Shown: piece by piece, positions 9,495 to 18,949 of the stretch | Position numbering within the stretch: position 1 is the stretch's first letter | Layout of the letters: each line of letters starts with the position of its first letter | Assembly: GCA_013205275.1 (NCBI GenBank) | Contig: JABMNG010000093.1 | Coordinates: 1 to 26,429, forward strand | Direction of reading: 5' to 3' | DNA length: 26,429 nt | Origin: Methylophilales bacterium | GTDB taxonomy: Bacteria > Pseudomonadota > Gammaproteobacteria > Burkholderiales > Methylophilaceae | Translations under genes and position numbers: made by a program | Notes under the pieces: model-generated | The model's input: only the letters and a program-made list of their open reading frames with translations | Told to the model about the DNA's origin: nothing | The model's database searches: none

Positions 9495-9971
9495 ATGAAT
9501 CAAATTCCAATGACACGTGTAGGTCAGGAATTGCTCAAAAAAGAATTGCAGCAGTTAAAAAGTATCGATCGTCCGATGGTTATACAAGCCATTTCTGAAG
9601 CTAGAGCCCAAGGAGATCTATCAGAGAATGCCGAATACGATGCCGCCAAAGAGAAGCAAGCTTTTATTGAGGGGCGGCTCGCAGAAATTGAAGCAAAATT
9701 ATCTCACGCTACAGTAATTGATCCAGCCTCATTAAACGGGGAAGGTAAATGCGTTTTTGGGTCCACGGTTACCATTGAGGACCTGGACAATGAAAAAAAA
9801 TCGACCTATCAAATCGTCGGAGATGATGAGTCAGATATTAAGGGAAATAAAATTTCCATTAACTCCCCACTAGCAAAATCATTAATTGGGAAAGAAGCAG
9901 GGGATGTGGTTGAGTTTGAATCACCCGGTGGTGTAAAATCATTTGAAATCCTCAAGGTGCAATATATTTAG
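9495..9971 (+). CDS. greA: Transcription elongation factor GreA
   Basis: GreA stimulates transcript cleavage by backtracked RNA polymerase. The 158-residue product begins MNQIPMTRVGQELLKKELQQ and carries the coiled-coil finger with the signature QGDLSENAEYDAAKEKQAFI (residues 41-60). The acidic tip includes D42 and E45. An FKBP-like C-domain follows, ending GDVVEFESPGGVKSFEILK. The ATG at 9495 has AAGGA about 8 bases upstream. It follows carB after 65 bases without a clear terminator; carB-greA is a conserved order in betaproteobacteria, so some read-through is likely. A DUF4149 gene follows 10 bases later. Confidence 0.97.
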   Translation: MNQIPMTRVGQELLKKELQQLKSIDRPMVIQAISEARAQGDLSENAEYDAAKEKQAFIEGRLAEIEAKLSHATVIDPASLNGEGKCVFGSTVTIEDLDNEKKSTYQIVGDDESDIKGNKISINSPLAKSLIGKEAGDVVEFESPGGVKSFEILKVQYI

Positions 9972-9981
9972 TTGGAAAAAC

Positions 9982-10428
9982 ATGGAAAATTTTTTAAATA
10001 AACTATCTGTTGTCTTGACTGCTCTTTGGGTGGGAGGTTTGTGGACCATGTTAATGGTTACATCTGTTCTTTTTATGAAGATACCTAGCAACTATATTGC
10101 TGGAGCCATTGCTGGTGACATGTTTGCATTTGTTAATTATTTTGGAATTTTTGTTTCCTTATATTTAATATTTTTCGGATGTAGGCGCAGCGGTATCCGG
10201 CTACTTAAAGAGTCGTACTTCTGGATTGTTTTGGTAATGCTGGTTGTCGTCATAGTTAATTATTTTGGTATCAACTCTGTATTAGAGGCGTTGAAAATAG
10301 AGGCGCTCCCAAAAGAGGTAATGGAAAGTGTTTTTTCTGACCGTTATCGAACTTGGCATGGAATTGCAAGCATAGCTTACTTACTGGAATGCGTACTCGG
10401 AATATTTTTGGTTTTAAAAATTCGGTAA
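9982..10428 (+). CDS. DUF4149 family integral membrane protein
   Basis: This 148-residue protein is a small inner-membrane protein of the DUF4149 (TMEM205-like) family, whose function is not known. I chose the ATG at 9982 (MENFLNKLSVVLTALWVGGL) because it follows greA cleanly with GGA 7 bases upstream; the frame stays open upstream into greA. About four membrane segments are visible, near residues 8-28, 43-65, 78-97 and 128-146. The loop before the last one contains the family-like FSDRYRTWHGIASIAYLLE. The gene sits between greA and yhbY, a position it often holds in betaproteobacteria. Its stop is 2 bases from the convergent yhbY stop. Confidence 0.8.
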   Translation: MENFLNKLSVVLTALWVGGLWTMLMVTSVLFMKIPSNYIAGAIAGDMFAFVNYFGIFVSLYLIFFGCRRSGIRLLKESYFWIVLVMLVVVIVNYFGINSVLEALKIEALPKEVMESVFSDRYRTWHGIASIAYLLECVLGIFLVLKIR

Positions 10429-10430
10429 AT

Positions 10431-10718
10431 TTAAGGTAGGACAATTTTTGTTTTGTCGTTTGCTCTGAAGATTACAATTTGTTTTCCTATATGATTAACG
10501 GCTTCGGCCCCAACTTTTTCACAGATGGAAACTAAAGTAATACTTCGTTTGGCCTTATCATTATCTTGTACTTGGATTTTTATGAGCTCATGAGCCTTAA
10601 GATTCAATTCGATTTCCTTTAGAACTGACTCGGATAGCCCTTTATTGCCAATTTGAACGACAGGACTCTTAGTGTGTGACAAGGCTTTAAGGTGTGCAAT
10701 TTGTTTTGAATTTAACAT
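10431..10718 (-). CDS. yhbY: Ribosome-assembly RNA-binding protein YhbY (CRM domain)
   Basis: YhbY is a single-domain CRM protein that associates with pre-50S ribosomal particles. The 95-residue product begins MLNSKQIAHLKALSHTKSPV and contains the CRM loop IGNKGLSESVLKEIELNLKA, followed by HELIKIQV. The length is standard. The ATG at 10716-10718 lacks a clear ribosome site. It is divergent from rlmE across only 37 bases, so the two promoters must overlap or extend into the genes. It is convergent with the DUF4149 gene. The yhbY / rlmE / ftsH arrangement is conserved widely in proteobacteria. Confidence 0.94.
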   Translation of the reverse strand: MLNSKQIAHLKALSHTKSPVVQIGNKGLSESVLKEIELNLKAHELIKIQVQDNDKAKRSITLVSICEKVGAEAVNHIGKQIVIFRANDKTKIVLP

Positions 10719-10755
10719 AATAAATGAATAAAATAATTTGGATGAATCATAGCAG

Positions 10756-11406
10756 ATGAAAAGGTCGAAAACCAGTAAAAGCTGGATGAACGAACATGTC
10801 TCTGATATTTTTGTTAGGCAAGCCCAGTCAGATGGTTATCGCTCTAGAGCAGCTTATAAACTCATTGAGGCGAATGAAAAATTTAAATTATTAGAGAAGG
10901 GCATGGTTGTCGTTGATCTGGGGGCGGCTCCTGGTAGTTGGTGTCAGGTTATTAATAACGCCATAGGGAGCCAGGGAAAAATATTTGCTTTGGATCTTCT
11001 GGAGATGCACCCGATTAAAAATGTTGATTTCATCCAAGGTGATTTTCGTGATGAATTGGTGTTGCATGAACTAGAAAATAAACTAAACGATCTGAAGGTA
11101 GACCTTGTTATTTCAGATATGGCCCCCAATATAAGTGGTATAAAAACAAAAGATCAAGCCGGCATTATTCATTTAAATGAGTTGGCGCTTGATTTTGCAA
11201 TAAATTGGATGAAACCAAATGGAAACTTTCTGGTCAAGTCGTTTATTGGGGAGCAGTATGAGAGCTTTATCGAAGCTGCAAGAGTTGTCTTTACTAGGGT
11301 GACGACATTTAAGCCAAAGTCATCTAGAGACAGAAGCGCCGAGATTTTTATTGTTGGACAAAAAATAAAGAATATAGAGCAATTAAATGATTTTGGTTTA
11401 GAATAA
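10756..11406 (+). CDS. rlmE: 23S rRNA 2'-O-methyltransferase RlmE (FtsJ)
   Basis: RlmE methylates the 2'-OH of U2552 in 23S rRNA of the large subunit, using S-adenosylmethionine. The 216-residue product starts MKRSKTSKSWMNEHVSD and has the SAM-binding motif VVDLGAAPGSW (residues 52-62). The K-D-K-E catalytic tetrad is visible at K35 (RAAYKL), D121 (ISDMAPN), K161 (FLVKSF) and E196 (SAEIFIV). Length is typical. It is followed by ftsH 26 bases later, the classical ftsJ-ftsH pair. Confidence 0.96.
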   Translation: MKRSKTSKSWMNEHVSDIFVRQAQSDGYRSRAAYKLIEANEKFKLLEKGMVVVDLGAAPGSWCQVINNAIGSQGKIFALDLLEMHPIKNVDFIQGDFRDELVLHELENKLNDLKVDLVISDMAPNISGIKTKDQAGIIHLNELALDFAINWMKPNGNFLVKSFIGEQYESFIEAARVVFTRVTTFKPKSSRDRSAEIFIVGQKIKNIEQLNDFGLE

Positions 11407-11432
11407 TTTAATAACAACATAAAGGCATAGCA

Positions 11433-13322
11433 TTGAATAATAATACATTGAAAACTATTGCAATCTGGATTGCAGCGGGTCTTGTCATGATGAGCATTTT
11501 TAATCAATTCTCCGGTTCTTCACGGTTTGAAAATAAGCTGGTTTACTCTCAGTTTATGGCGGAGGTTAAGGCAGGAAACATTGCCAAGGTTGAAATAGAC
11601 GAACATAACCTAACTGGAACAACTGCGGACGGCAAGAAATTTACAACATATGCGCCAACAGATCCCTGGCTTGTATCTGATCTCCTTAAAAATAATGTAA
11701 CAGTAGATGCTAAGCCAAAAGCACAACAGTCGTTCTTGATGAGTATTTTTATTTCATGGTTTCCGATGATTCTTTTGGTTGGGGTGTGGATATTTTTTAT
11801 GAAGCAAATGCAAGGCGGATCTAAAGGTGGCGGTCCTTTTTCGTTTGGAAAGAGCAAAGCAAAACAGCTTGACAAAACAAATAATAAAACAACATTTGCC
11901 GATGTTGCCGGATGTGACGAGGCTAAAGAAGAGGTTGCGGAAATCGTTGATTTCTTAAGAGAGCCATCAAAATTTCATAAATTGGGTGGAAAAATACCTA
12001 GAGGGGTCCTGATGGTAGGCCCCCCAGGAACTGGGAAAACTTTGTTGGCACGAGCTATCGCCGGTGAAGCCCAAGTACCTTTTTATACAATTTCTGGTTC
12101 AGACTTTGTTGAGATGTTTGTTGGCGTAGGTGCTGCCAGAGTAAGAGATATGTTTGAGCAGGCTAAGAAAAACTCCCCATGCATTATATTTATTGATGAA
12201 ATTGATGCGGTAGGCCGACATCGTGGGGCTGGGACGGGCGGGGGTAATGATGAGCGAGAGCAGACATTGAATCAGTTACTTGTGGAACTGGATGGTTTTG
12301 AACCCAATTCAGGTGTGATTGTTATCGCTGCAACAAACCGTGCTGACGTGTTAGATAAAGCACTTCTTAGGCCTGGAAGGTTTGATCGTCAAGTGACTGT
12401 ATCCCTCCCAGACATTAAGGGGAGAGAAGAGATCCTTATTGTTCATATGAGAAAGATACCTATGGATGTAGACGTAAAAGCCGACATCATTGCCAGAGGT
12501 ACACCAGGATTTTCAGGTGCAGATCTTGCTAATTTGGTTAACGAAGCCGCATTGTTTGCAGCCAGGTTTAGCAAAAATAATGTGGACATGGAGGATTTCG
12601 AACAAGCTAAAGATAAAATTTATATGGGGCCAGAACGGAAATCTATGATTATGCGTGAAGAGGAAAGACGAAATACTGCATATCATGAATCAGGCCATGC
12701 TGTGGTTGCGAAGCTTTTACCTACAGCGGATCCCGTACATAAAGTTACAATCATGCCAAGAGGATGGGCCCTGGGATTGACATGGCAACTTCCTGAGTTT
12801 GATAGATTTAGTAATTTTAAGGACAAAATGCTCGAAGAGATTTCAATTTTATTTGGCGGAAGAATTGCTGAGGAAGTTTTTATGAAGCAAATGTCAACAG
12901 GCGCCGCAAACGACTTCGAAAGAGCCACAAAGATCGCAAGGGATATGGTTACCCGATATGGCATGTCAGATAAGCTAGGAACGATGGTTTATGCCGACGA
13001 CAACCAGGAGTCATTTATGTCATCCAAATCAATCTCAGAGGCTACACAACAAAAAGTAGATGCTGAGATTAAATCCATTCTTGATCAACAGTATTTAATT
13101 GCAAGAAAATTAATTGAAAAGAATAAGAAAAAAATTGAAGCGATGGCTAAAGCATTACTAGAATACGAAACGATTGATAGCGATCAAATTAATGACATTA
13201 TGGCTGGAAAAAAAGTTAGACCCCCGAAGCCATCAAGAGGCACCTCGCCTCCGAAAGGCAATAAGAGTGGTGGTTCAGGAATTGCTCCAACCGTCATACC
13301 TCAACCAGCCGCCAAAAAATAA
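11433..13322 (+). CDS. ftsH: ATP-dependent zinc metalloprotease FtsH
   Basis: FtsH is a membrane-anchored hexameric AAA+ protease that degrades misfolded membrane proteins and short-lived regulators. The 629-residue product has membrane segments near residues 7-25 and 103-123, with a periplasmic domain between them. The AAA module has Walker A GPPGTGKT (196-203), pore motif FVG (229-231), Walker B IIFIDEID (251-258) and an arginine-finger region RPGRFDRQ. The zinc site is HESGH at 418-422. The start is TTG at 11433, supported by AAAGG 7 bases upstream. The C-terminal tail (from about 600) is Pro/Gly/Ser/Lys rich and probably flexible. A strong terminator follows the stop codon directly. Confidence 0.97.
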   Translation: MNNNTLKTIAIWIAAGLVMMSIFNQFSGSSRFENKLVYSQFMAEVKAGNIAKVEIDEHNLTGTTADGKKFTTYAPTDPWLVSDLLKNNVTVDAKPKAQQSFLMSIFISWFPMILLVGVWIFFMKQMQGGSKGGGPFSFGKSKAKQLDKTNNKTTFADVAGCDEAKEEVAEIVDFLREPSKFHKLGGKIPRGVLMVGPPGTGKTLLARAIAGEAQVPFYTISGSDFVEMFVGVGAARVRDMFEQAKKNSPCIIFIDEIDAVGRHRGAGTGGGNDEREQTLNQLLVELDGFEPNSGVIVIAATNRADVLDKALLRPGRFDRQVTVSLPDIKGREEILIVHMRKIPMDVDVKADIIARGTPGFSGADLANLVNEAALFAARFSKNNVDMEDFEQAKDKIYMGPERKSMIMREEERRNTAYHESGHAVVAKLLPTADPVHKVTIMPRGWALGLTWQLPEFDRFSNFKDKMLEEISILFGGRIAEEVFMKQMSTGAANDFERATKIARDMVTRYGMSDKLGTMVYADDNQESFMSSKSISEATQQKVDAEIKSILDQQYLIARKLIEKNKKKIEAMAKALLEYETIDSDQINDIMAGKKVRPPKPSRGTSPPKGNKSGGSGIAPTVIPQPAAKK

Positions 13323-13323
13323 C

Positions 13324-13350
13324 AAAAGGGGTGATGCACCCCTTTTTTTT
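13324..13350 (+). terminator. Rho-independent terminator after ftsH
   Basis: AAAAGGGGTG (13324-13333), a 3-base loop ATG, and CACCCCTTTT form a perfect 10-base-pair hairpin followed by further T's up to 13350. It begins one base after the ftsH stop codon. Unusually, its T-run ends exactly against the ATG of folP at 13351. It is a strong match to an intrinsic terminator. Confidence 0.85.
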
Positions 13351-14166
13351 ATGCAGACACTCAAACAGCTTATTATCCAAAAAAAAACCCCATTAATTAT
13401 GGGGGTTTTAAATGTCACCCCCGACTCATTTTCTGACGGAGGAAAATATTTAAATGTCGCTGTCGCTGTCAAGCATGCAATGAGAATGATTGAGGATGGG
13501 GCCCTAATCATCGATATTGGCGGTGAATCAACCAGACCCAGCGCGCATGAGGTGCCATTTGAGGAAGAAAAAAATCGTGTGGAACCTATTATAAAAGCCT
13601 TGCGAAAAGAGACCGACATTTATATATCTTTAGACACCAACAAGCCAGAGTTGATGAAGTTAGGCATTGATTTGGGAGTAAACATGATTAATGACATTTA
13701 TGCGCTGTCTAAACCAGATGCGCTGAATGTCATTTCTAAGTCAGCGGTAGATGTATGTTTGATGCATATGAAGGGGAGTCCTGAGACAATGCAAAATAAC
13801 CCCACCTATCACGATGTTCTAAGTGAGGTTGATTGCTTCCTAAGGGAGAAAATTCAAAAGTGTATCGATCATGGCATTGATATTTCAAGGGTGATGATTG
13901 ATCCTGGCTTTGGGTTTGGAAAGTCACACGATGATAATATGAAGTTGTTTTCTCAGATTGATCTCCTTGCTTCCAACCAGTGCCCTTTAATGATTGGCTT
14001 ATCCAGAAAGTCTATGATAAAAAATCTGGTAGGAGAAAATGAAGGTGCTATCATTCAGGGCAGTGCTTTAATGGCGGCTATGGCAGGAAAAAAGGGTGCA
14101 AAAGTATTACGCGTGCATGATGTGAAAGCCACCAAAATTGCAATTGAATTATTAAATTATTTATAA
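13351..14166 (+). CDS. folP: Dihydropteroate synthase
   Basis: FolP condenses 6-hydroxymethyl-dihydropterin diphosphate with p-aminobenzoate to make dihydropteroate for folate; it is the sulfonamide target. The frame is open into ftsH from 13174, but the ATG at 13351 gives a normal 271-residue protein, MQTLKQLIIQKKTPLIMGVL. Signatures are NVTPDSFSDGG (residues 21-31), DIGGESTRPSA, LMHMKGSPETMQ, DPGFGFGKS and the C-terminal SRKSM and RVHDV. No ribosome site precedes the start, because the eight bases before it are the T-run of the ftsH terminator. A gene-internal promoter, read-through or a leaderless transcript must supply expression. glmM follows after 8 bases. Confidence 0.95.
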   Translation: MQTLKQLIIQKKTPLIMGVLNVTPDSFSDGGKYLNVAVAVKHAMRMIEDGALIIDIGGESTRPSAHEVPFEEEKNRVEPIIKALRKETDIYISLDTNKPELMKLGIDLGVNMINDIYALSKPDALNVISKSAVDVCLMHMKGSPETMQNNPTYHDVLSEVDCFLREKIQKCIDHGIDISRVMIDPGFGFGKSHDDNMKLFSQIDLLASNQCPLMIGLSRKSMIKNLVGENEGAIIQGSALMAAMAGKKGAKVLRVHDVKATKIAIELLNYL

Positions 14167-14174
14167 AACATAAC

Positions 14175-15515
14175 ATGAAAAAATTTTTTGGCACAGATGG
14201 TATTCGAGGAAAAACAGGGGACTATCCGGTTACACCTGATTTTTTCGTTAGGTTAGGCTATGCAGCAGGCCTGGTGCTCACAAAGCATGTTGAATCAAAT
14301 ATAAAACCTACAGTCGTCATTGGGAAAGACACCCGAATCTCTGGCTATATGTTGGAATCTGCTTTGGAATCAGGCTTTTCAGCAGCCGGAGTCGATGTTT
14401 ATCTTACGGGGCCAATCCCAACACCGGCGATTGCATTCCTCACTCAATCATTAGGCGTCGATATTGGAATAATGATTACTGCATCCCATAACCCATATGA
14501 GGACAATGGGATAAAGTTATTCTCTGGTCATGGGACCAAGCTATCTGATGAGTTGGAACATGAAATAGAGGCAATGATTGACACTCAAATAAAATGCGTT
14601 GATCCAGACAAGCTCGGCAAAGCAAGACGCCTCGATAATGCACGAGAGCAATACGTGGAGTTTTGTCTAAAAACACTTAAAAAAGACATAAATCTTAACT
14701 CTTATAAGATTGTCCTTGACTGTGCGCATGGTGCAACCTACCAAGTCGCACCAGAAATTTTTAAGAGGTTGGGTGCCGAACTTATTGTAATTAATCATGA
14801 GCCTGACGGGCTAAATATCAATTTTAAGGCAGGCTCAACTCACCCAGAATTTCTTATTGAGGCAGTTAAGACCCATAAGGCAGATTTTGGTATTGCATTC
14901 GATGGAGATGGAGACCGTGTTGTTATGGTAAGCGACCAAGGGGAGCTGGTTGATGGGGACCAAATCTTATACTTAATTATGGATTATTACCTAAAAGTGG
15001 GTGAGCTTAAGGGGGGTGTGGTTGGGACGTTAATGACAAATCTAGCCTTAGAAGAAAAATGTATTGCGCTTGGTATTCCCTTTGAGAGGTCAAATGTGGG
15101 TGATCGTTATGTCTCTGAGAAGCTTCGTGAGAGGTCATGGTTTTTGGGTGGAGAGAACTCGGGTCATATTCTATTGTTAAATCATCACTCAACTGGAGAC
15201 GGTATTATTTCAGCACTCCAAACGATAGCAGCTCTGCTAGATAAAAATAAAAAATTAAGCGAGGCCTTGCGTGAGCTTCCTATGTACCCTCAAGTTTTAA
15301 TTAATATCCCTCTTTCTCAGAAGGTTGATGTTGGCTCAAGCTTCATACAAGAAATCACAGCCACCGCTGAAGAAATTATGGAAGGGTTGGGGCGGGTCTT
15401 GATTAGGGCTTCTGGGACCCAATCTCTATTAAGGGTTATGACTGAGGGGCCCAGTAAAGAATTGGCCAAAAAATCTGCAATGTATCTTGTTGATAAGATA
15501 AAATCTCTTAATTAA
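14175..15515 (+). CDS. glmM: Phosphoglucosamine mutase
   Basis: GlmM interconverts glucosamine-6-phosphate and glucosamine-1-phosphate on the way to UDP-GlcNAc for peptidoglycan and lipopolysaccharide. The 446-residue product begins MKKFFGTDGIRGKTG. The phospho-serine is S104 in TASHNPYEDNGIK, the Mg-binding loop is DGDGDR at 243-248, and the sugar-specificity segment GGENSGHIL and phosphate-binding RASGTQSLLRVM are present. Length is normal. It follows folP by 8 bases, the usual folP-glmM pair. Its stop overlaps the stop of the convergent TPR gene by 4 bases, with no terminator hairpin between. Confidence 0.97.
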   Translation: MKKFFGTDGIRGKTGDYPVTPDFFVRLGYAAGLVLTKHVESNIKPTVVIGKDTRISGYMLESALESGFSAAGVDVYLTGPIPTPAIAFLTQSLGVDIGIMITASHNPYEDNGIKLFSGHGTKLSDELEHEIEAMIDTQIKCVDPDKLGKARRLDNAREQYVEFCLKTLKKDINLNSYKIVLDCAHGATYQVAPEIFKRLGAELIVINHEPDGLNINFKAGSTHPEFLIEAVKTHKADFGIAFDGDGDRVVMVSDQGELVDGDQILYLIMDYYLKVGELKGGVVGTLMTNLALEEKCIALGIPFERSNVGDRYVSEKLRERSWFLGGENSGHILLLNHHSTGDGIISALQTIAALLDKNKKLSEALRELPMYPQVLINIPLSQKVDVGSSFIQEITATAEEIMEGLGRVLIRASGTQSLLRVMTEGPSKELAKKSAMYLVDKIKSLN

Positions 15516-17287
15516 ATATTAAAATCAGCCTTGATCTGATTTAGTGCCTGATTAATGGGCTCACTCCATTTACCTTTCAATTCTTGTTGGTAAATACTTA
15601 CTGATGGGTACCACAATGATTGTTGTGACGTTGAAAACCAATAATGAAATTTCCTTGATGAAATTGCAGTCAGCAAGTAGGTTTGCTTTGTAAGGCCGCC
15701 AGCAATATGTGGGGTTATATTACTAGTTGATACTATAAAATCACAAGCGTCAACTAGTGAGGTTAGGCTGTCGATATCATTAAATAAATCAATACCAATG
15801 TCGAAAATTTCAATCCCAAATTTATTATTTATGTGATCAAGCTCTTTTTTTACATCGCCATATTGTAGATTCACGAATATTACATTTTTCAATTTAAGGA
15901 TTGGTAGTAAGTCCTCTAACTTACAGTTTTTATCATTACTAGATAGACTTTGCCACGAAACACCACAAATATATTTTTCCTTATCAAAAATTTCATTATG
16001 GAATTCTGCTGTTCTCTCTTTATTGGATATAAGGTGTGATCTTTTGTGTTTTTTAAAGTCATTAATATCTGAACGTAAATACTGTCCTAGGCTACCAATG
16101 CGAATGTGCACATCAAAAAAATTATCATCATTCACTTCTTCAAAACTCATTATTTTATAACCAGAAAATGAACGACTAAATATTGATTTGAGTTTATTAT
16201 CACAACAAATGATAGTTTTATCAGGGGGAAAGTTATCAGGAGTTATCATAGTTGAGTACAAAATTTGATCGCCTATCCCTTGTTCACCCCATATTAATAT
16301 TTTTTTATTTTTCTGGGTATTGGGGCCCCATAGGAGTTTTTTGGTGGCTATAAATCTTGACTTCCTTGGGTCAACAAGCCATCTAGATTCAAAATTTATC
16401 CAACCCTCCTTAAAATTTCCTCTATTTAACTGAAGCACTCCTAAATTATTTCTTACAGTATTATTGCTAGGATCCATTTCTAAAGATTTAGTAAAGTATT
16501 CTTCAGCATCTTGATCATTGTGGTTATCAAGATATACATAGCCAATATTAGACAGTGCTGGAGAATAATCTGGGTAATCATTAATTAATGCCTTGTAAAA
16601 TAAAACTAATGCATTTTTAGCTAATCCAATTTCTGAAAGGGCAGAACCTTTTGATAAGCGGTACTGCGGAGCTGGTTTAATTTGAATTGCCTTGTCAAAT
16701 AATTTCAATGCATCTTTTGGTTTTGTTACATCTAATAACATATTACCTTTTGAGAAATATAGTTCAGCTAGGTACTCTTTGTTCCCGCATAGCTTAATTG
16801 CCTTCTCAATATCAGACAATGCTGACTCCATATTAAGTAATTCTTGTTGGAGTAAAGCTCTATTAAAAAATGCATCGATGAAGTTTGGATCAAGATCAAT
16901 GGCGTATGAATAATTTTTAATAGCTAAATTTAGTTTTAGTAGTGATTTATTACAATTGCCAAGGTTGTAATGAATCGTTGGCTGGCTTGGATTGATAACC
17001 AGTGATTGAGTAAAATAGTTTGCAGCATTACTATAATCATTAGTTAAATAATAAATAGATGCAATTGCATTTAAGGGGTTTTCATTTTTAGGAAGGAGGG
17101 ATTCGCACTCCTTAAAAAACCGAAGAGCCTCTTTGTAATCTTTATTATCTAAACATTTGCCTGCTTTAGCCCAAAGATCTTCTATATTTTTTGTTCTTTG
17201 CGACAAGGTTCTATTAGCCAAATTTCCCGGTGATGTAATCTTCCGTCTCTTTTTTGGATGGATTTGTAAAAATCTTATTAGTGTCAT
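15512..17287 (-). CDS. TPR protein with C-terminal GT-B-like (glycosyltransferase 9-type) domain
   Basis: The product has about seven tetratricopeptide repeats (residues 37-305, for example [18 protein letters not shown] and [16 protein letters not shown]). A GT-B-like domain follows (about 318-585). Its signature pieces are [16 protein letters not shown] (330-345), [48 protein letters not shown] (518-531) and [12 protein letters not shown]. This combination is known in uncharacterised proteins related to heptosyltransferase/family 9 enzymes; acceptor and sugar are unknown. The longest start, ATG 17287, has GGAG just upstream but overlaps pstB by 74 bases; a TTG near residue 23 or 28 is an alternative. 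Sampled lines are about 22-37% GC, lower than the pst genes. It sits last in the pst operon where phoU is often found. Confidence 0.75.
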   Translation of the reverse strand: MTLIRFLQIHPKKRRKITSPGNLANRTLSQRTKNIEDLWAKAGKCLDNKDYKEALRFFKECESLLPKNENPLNAIASIYYLTNDYSNAANYFTQSLVINPSQPTIHYNLGNCNKSLLKLNLAIKNYSYAIDLDPNFIDAFFNRALLQQELLNMESALSDIEKAIKLCGNKEYLAELYFSKGNMLLDVTKPKDALKLFDKAIQIKPAPQYRLSKGSALSEIGLAKNALVLFYKALINDYPDYSPALSNIGYVYLDNHNDQDAEEYFTKSLEMDPSNNTVRNNLGVLQLNRGNFKEGWINFESRWLVDPRKSRFIATKKLLWGPNTQKNKKILIWGEQGIGDQILYSTMITPDNFPPDKTIICCDNKLKSIFSRSFSGYKIMSFEEVNDDNFFDVHIRIGSLGQYLRSDINDFKKHKRSHLISNKERTAEFHNEIFDKEKYICGVSWQSLSSNDKNCKLEDLLPILKLKNVIFVNLQYGDVKKELDHINNKFGIEIFDIGIDLFNDIDSLTSLVDACDFIVSTSNITPHIAGGLTKQTYLLTAISSRKFHYWFSTSQQSLWYPSVSIYQQELKGKWSEPINQALNQIKADFNI

Positions 17288-18005
17288 CGTGCTCCACTAA
17301 TTCTCCAAGGTACATGTAGGCTGTGTAGTCTGAAATTCTAGCTGCCTGCTGCATATTGTGAGTGACGATTAGGATCGATAGTTTTTTCTTTAGCTCAGAC
17401 ATTAACTCTTCAATGTTCATGGTAGCAATTGGATCGAGGGCTGAGGTTGGCTCATCGAATAACATAATTTCAGGATCGGTTGCCAGCGCTCTAGCAATAC
17501 ATAGTCGCTGTTGTTGACCGCCTGATAAGTTAAATGCTAGGTCCTCTAGTCGATCTTTCACCTCATTCCAAAGTGACGCTCCCTTTAAAGCCTCTTCAAC
17601 CTTGTCATCTAAGACCCTTTTGTTACTCTCTCCTCTAACTCTCAATCCGTAGGCTACATTCTCAAAAATTGATTTAGGAAATGGGTTTGGTTTTTGGAAT
17701 ACCATGCTGATTCGCATACGAACCTCAATGGGGTCAACTTTTTTACTTAATATATTTGTATTGTCCGGGTAAAGAATAATTTCACCTTCGTATTTATTTC
17801 CAGGGTATAGGTCATGCATCCGATTGAAGGATCTTAGAAAGGTTGATTTACCACATCCTGATGGGCCAATAAGCGCTGTAATCTTATTTTCATAAATTGG
17901 TAACGTAACACCCTTAAGCGCTTGTGTGCCATCTGCATAAAAGAAGTTTAAATTCTTTGCTTCCGCCTTAATTGTTTCGTTATGTTTATTTTTGTGCATT
18001 ACCAT
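17214..18005 (-). CDS. pstB: Phosphate ABC transporter ATP-binding protein PstB
   Basis: PstB powers high-affinity phosphate import through PstCA. The 263-residue product has Walker A GPSGCGKS (47-54), the Q-loop in [20 protein letters not shown] (typical of PstB), ABC signature LSGGQQQR (160-167), Walker B IMLFDEP (180-186) and the H-loop in [13 protein letters not shown]. The ATG at 18005 has AGGAAG 8 bases upstream; a second in-frame ATG is two codons later. Its start overlaps the pstA stop. Its 3' end is overlapped by the next gene on the same strand. Length and motifs are standard. Confidence 0.97.
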   Translation of the reverse strand: MVMHKNKHNETIKAEAKNLNFFYADGTQALKGVTLPIYENKITALIGPSGCGKSTFLRSFNRMHDLYPGNKYEGEIILYPDNTNILSKKVDPIEVRMRISMVFQKPNPFPKSIFENVAYGLRVRGESNKRVLDDKVEEALKGASLWNEVKDRLEDLAFNLSGGQQQRLCIARALATDPEIMLFDEPTSALDPIATMNIEELMSELKKKLSILIVTHNMQQAARISDYTAYMYLGELVEHDDTNKIFTNPSKKETEDYITGKFG

Positions 18006-18946
18006 TTAATTTTCTTCCTAATGTTATACCTGAGTTTAATTGCAGCCCCATTCATTAGGGCCGTTAAAATAATAATTATTGCCCCTGTGGCGGCGGCGTT
18101 GATATGAAAAGCATGTTGCGGCCTAGATATCCAATTAAACATTTGTATGGGTAATACAGTAAACCCTGAACTCAACCACTCAAAATTTAAAAATGGTGGG
18201 TCCACTGTAACTGGCGTTGGAGGGAGAAAGGCGATGAATGTTAAGGCACCAATGGTAATAATTGGTGCTGTTTCTCCGATTGCGCGTGCCATCCCAATAA
18301 TCACGCCTGTCAAAATTCCGCCGTAGGAGTACTGAATAACATGATCATAAACGACCTGCCATTTAGTCGCGCCGACGGCGTAAGCCGCCTCTCTAATGTG
18401 GATTGGGATTGCTCTGATGGCTTCACGGGTTGATACTATGACGATAGGTAGCATCAAGAGCGCCAATGTTAAACCGGCGGATAGGATGCTCTGCCCTAAT
18501 CCAAATGCATAGACAAATAATCCCAGGGCAAGTAACCCGTAGATAATGGAAGGGACACCAGCTAGATTAGAGACATTAATTTCAATAATGTCTGAGGTCC
18601 AATTTTTCTTTGCGTACTCTTCCAGATAAACGCCCGCCGCAATACCTAATGGAACGGCCACAAAAAAAGTGACCAATAAAACTAACGAGGAACCTACCCA
18701 GGCTGATAATATTCCAGCAATTTCTGGTTTGCGTGAGGGGTAGTTTGTAAAAAAATCCAGGGTAAACCTTGGGTAGCCATCTAAAATGAGATCCAAAAAT
18801 AGGACAAGCAATGTTATGGTAAGGCTGGCAATGACAAACATACCAACGGCTGCGAAAATTAAATCATTCCTCTTATGGCGCCTAATCATCGCCCGAATTG
18901 ATTCGAGATCTTTAATTACGGCAGGCTGCTTTTTATTTTTTACCAT
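17999..18946 (-). CDS. pstA: Phosphate ABC transporter permease PstA
   Basis: PstA is one of the two inner-membrane permeases of the Pst importer. The 315-residue product has a hydrophilic N-terminus (to about residue 28), then six predicted membrane segments. The EAA loop that docks PstB is [20 protein letters not shown], followed by [13 protein letters not shown], typical of PstA/PstC. The start ATG at 18944-18946 lies 3 bases after the pstC stop, and its stop overlaps the pstB start, so translation of the three is likely coupled. Length is within the range for PstA. Confidence 0.95.
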   Translation of the reverse strand: MVKNKKQPAVIKDLESIRAMIRRHKRNDLIFAAVGMFVIASLTITLLVLFLDLILDGYPRFTLDFFTNYPSRKPEIAGILSAWVGSSLVLLVTFFVAVPLGIAAGVYLEEYAKKNWTSDIIEINVSNLAGVPSIIYGLLALGLFVYAFGLGQSILSAGLTLALLMLPIVIVSTREAIRAIPIHIREAAYAVGATKWQVVYDHVIQYSYGGILTGVIIGMARAIGETAPIITIGALTFIAFLPPTPVTVDPPFLNFEWLSSGFTVLPIQMFNWISRPQHAFHINAAATGAIIIILTALMNGAAIKLRYNIRKKIKW

Positions 18947-18949
18947 TTC

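Noticed and set aside
13174..13350. Upstream extension of folP into ftsH.
   Set aside because: The extra 59 codons overlap ftsH and the terminator and do not resemble FolP.
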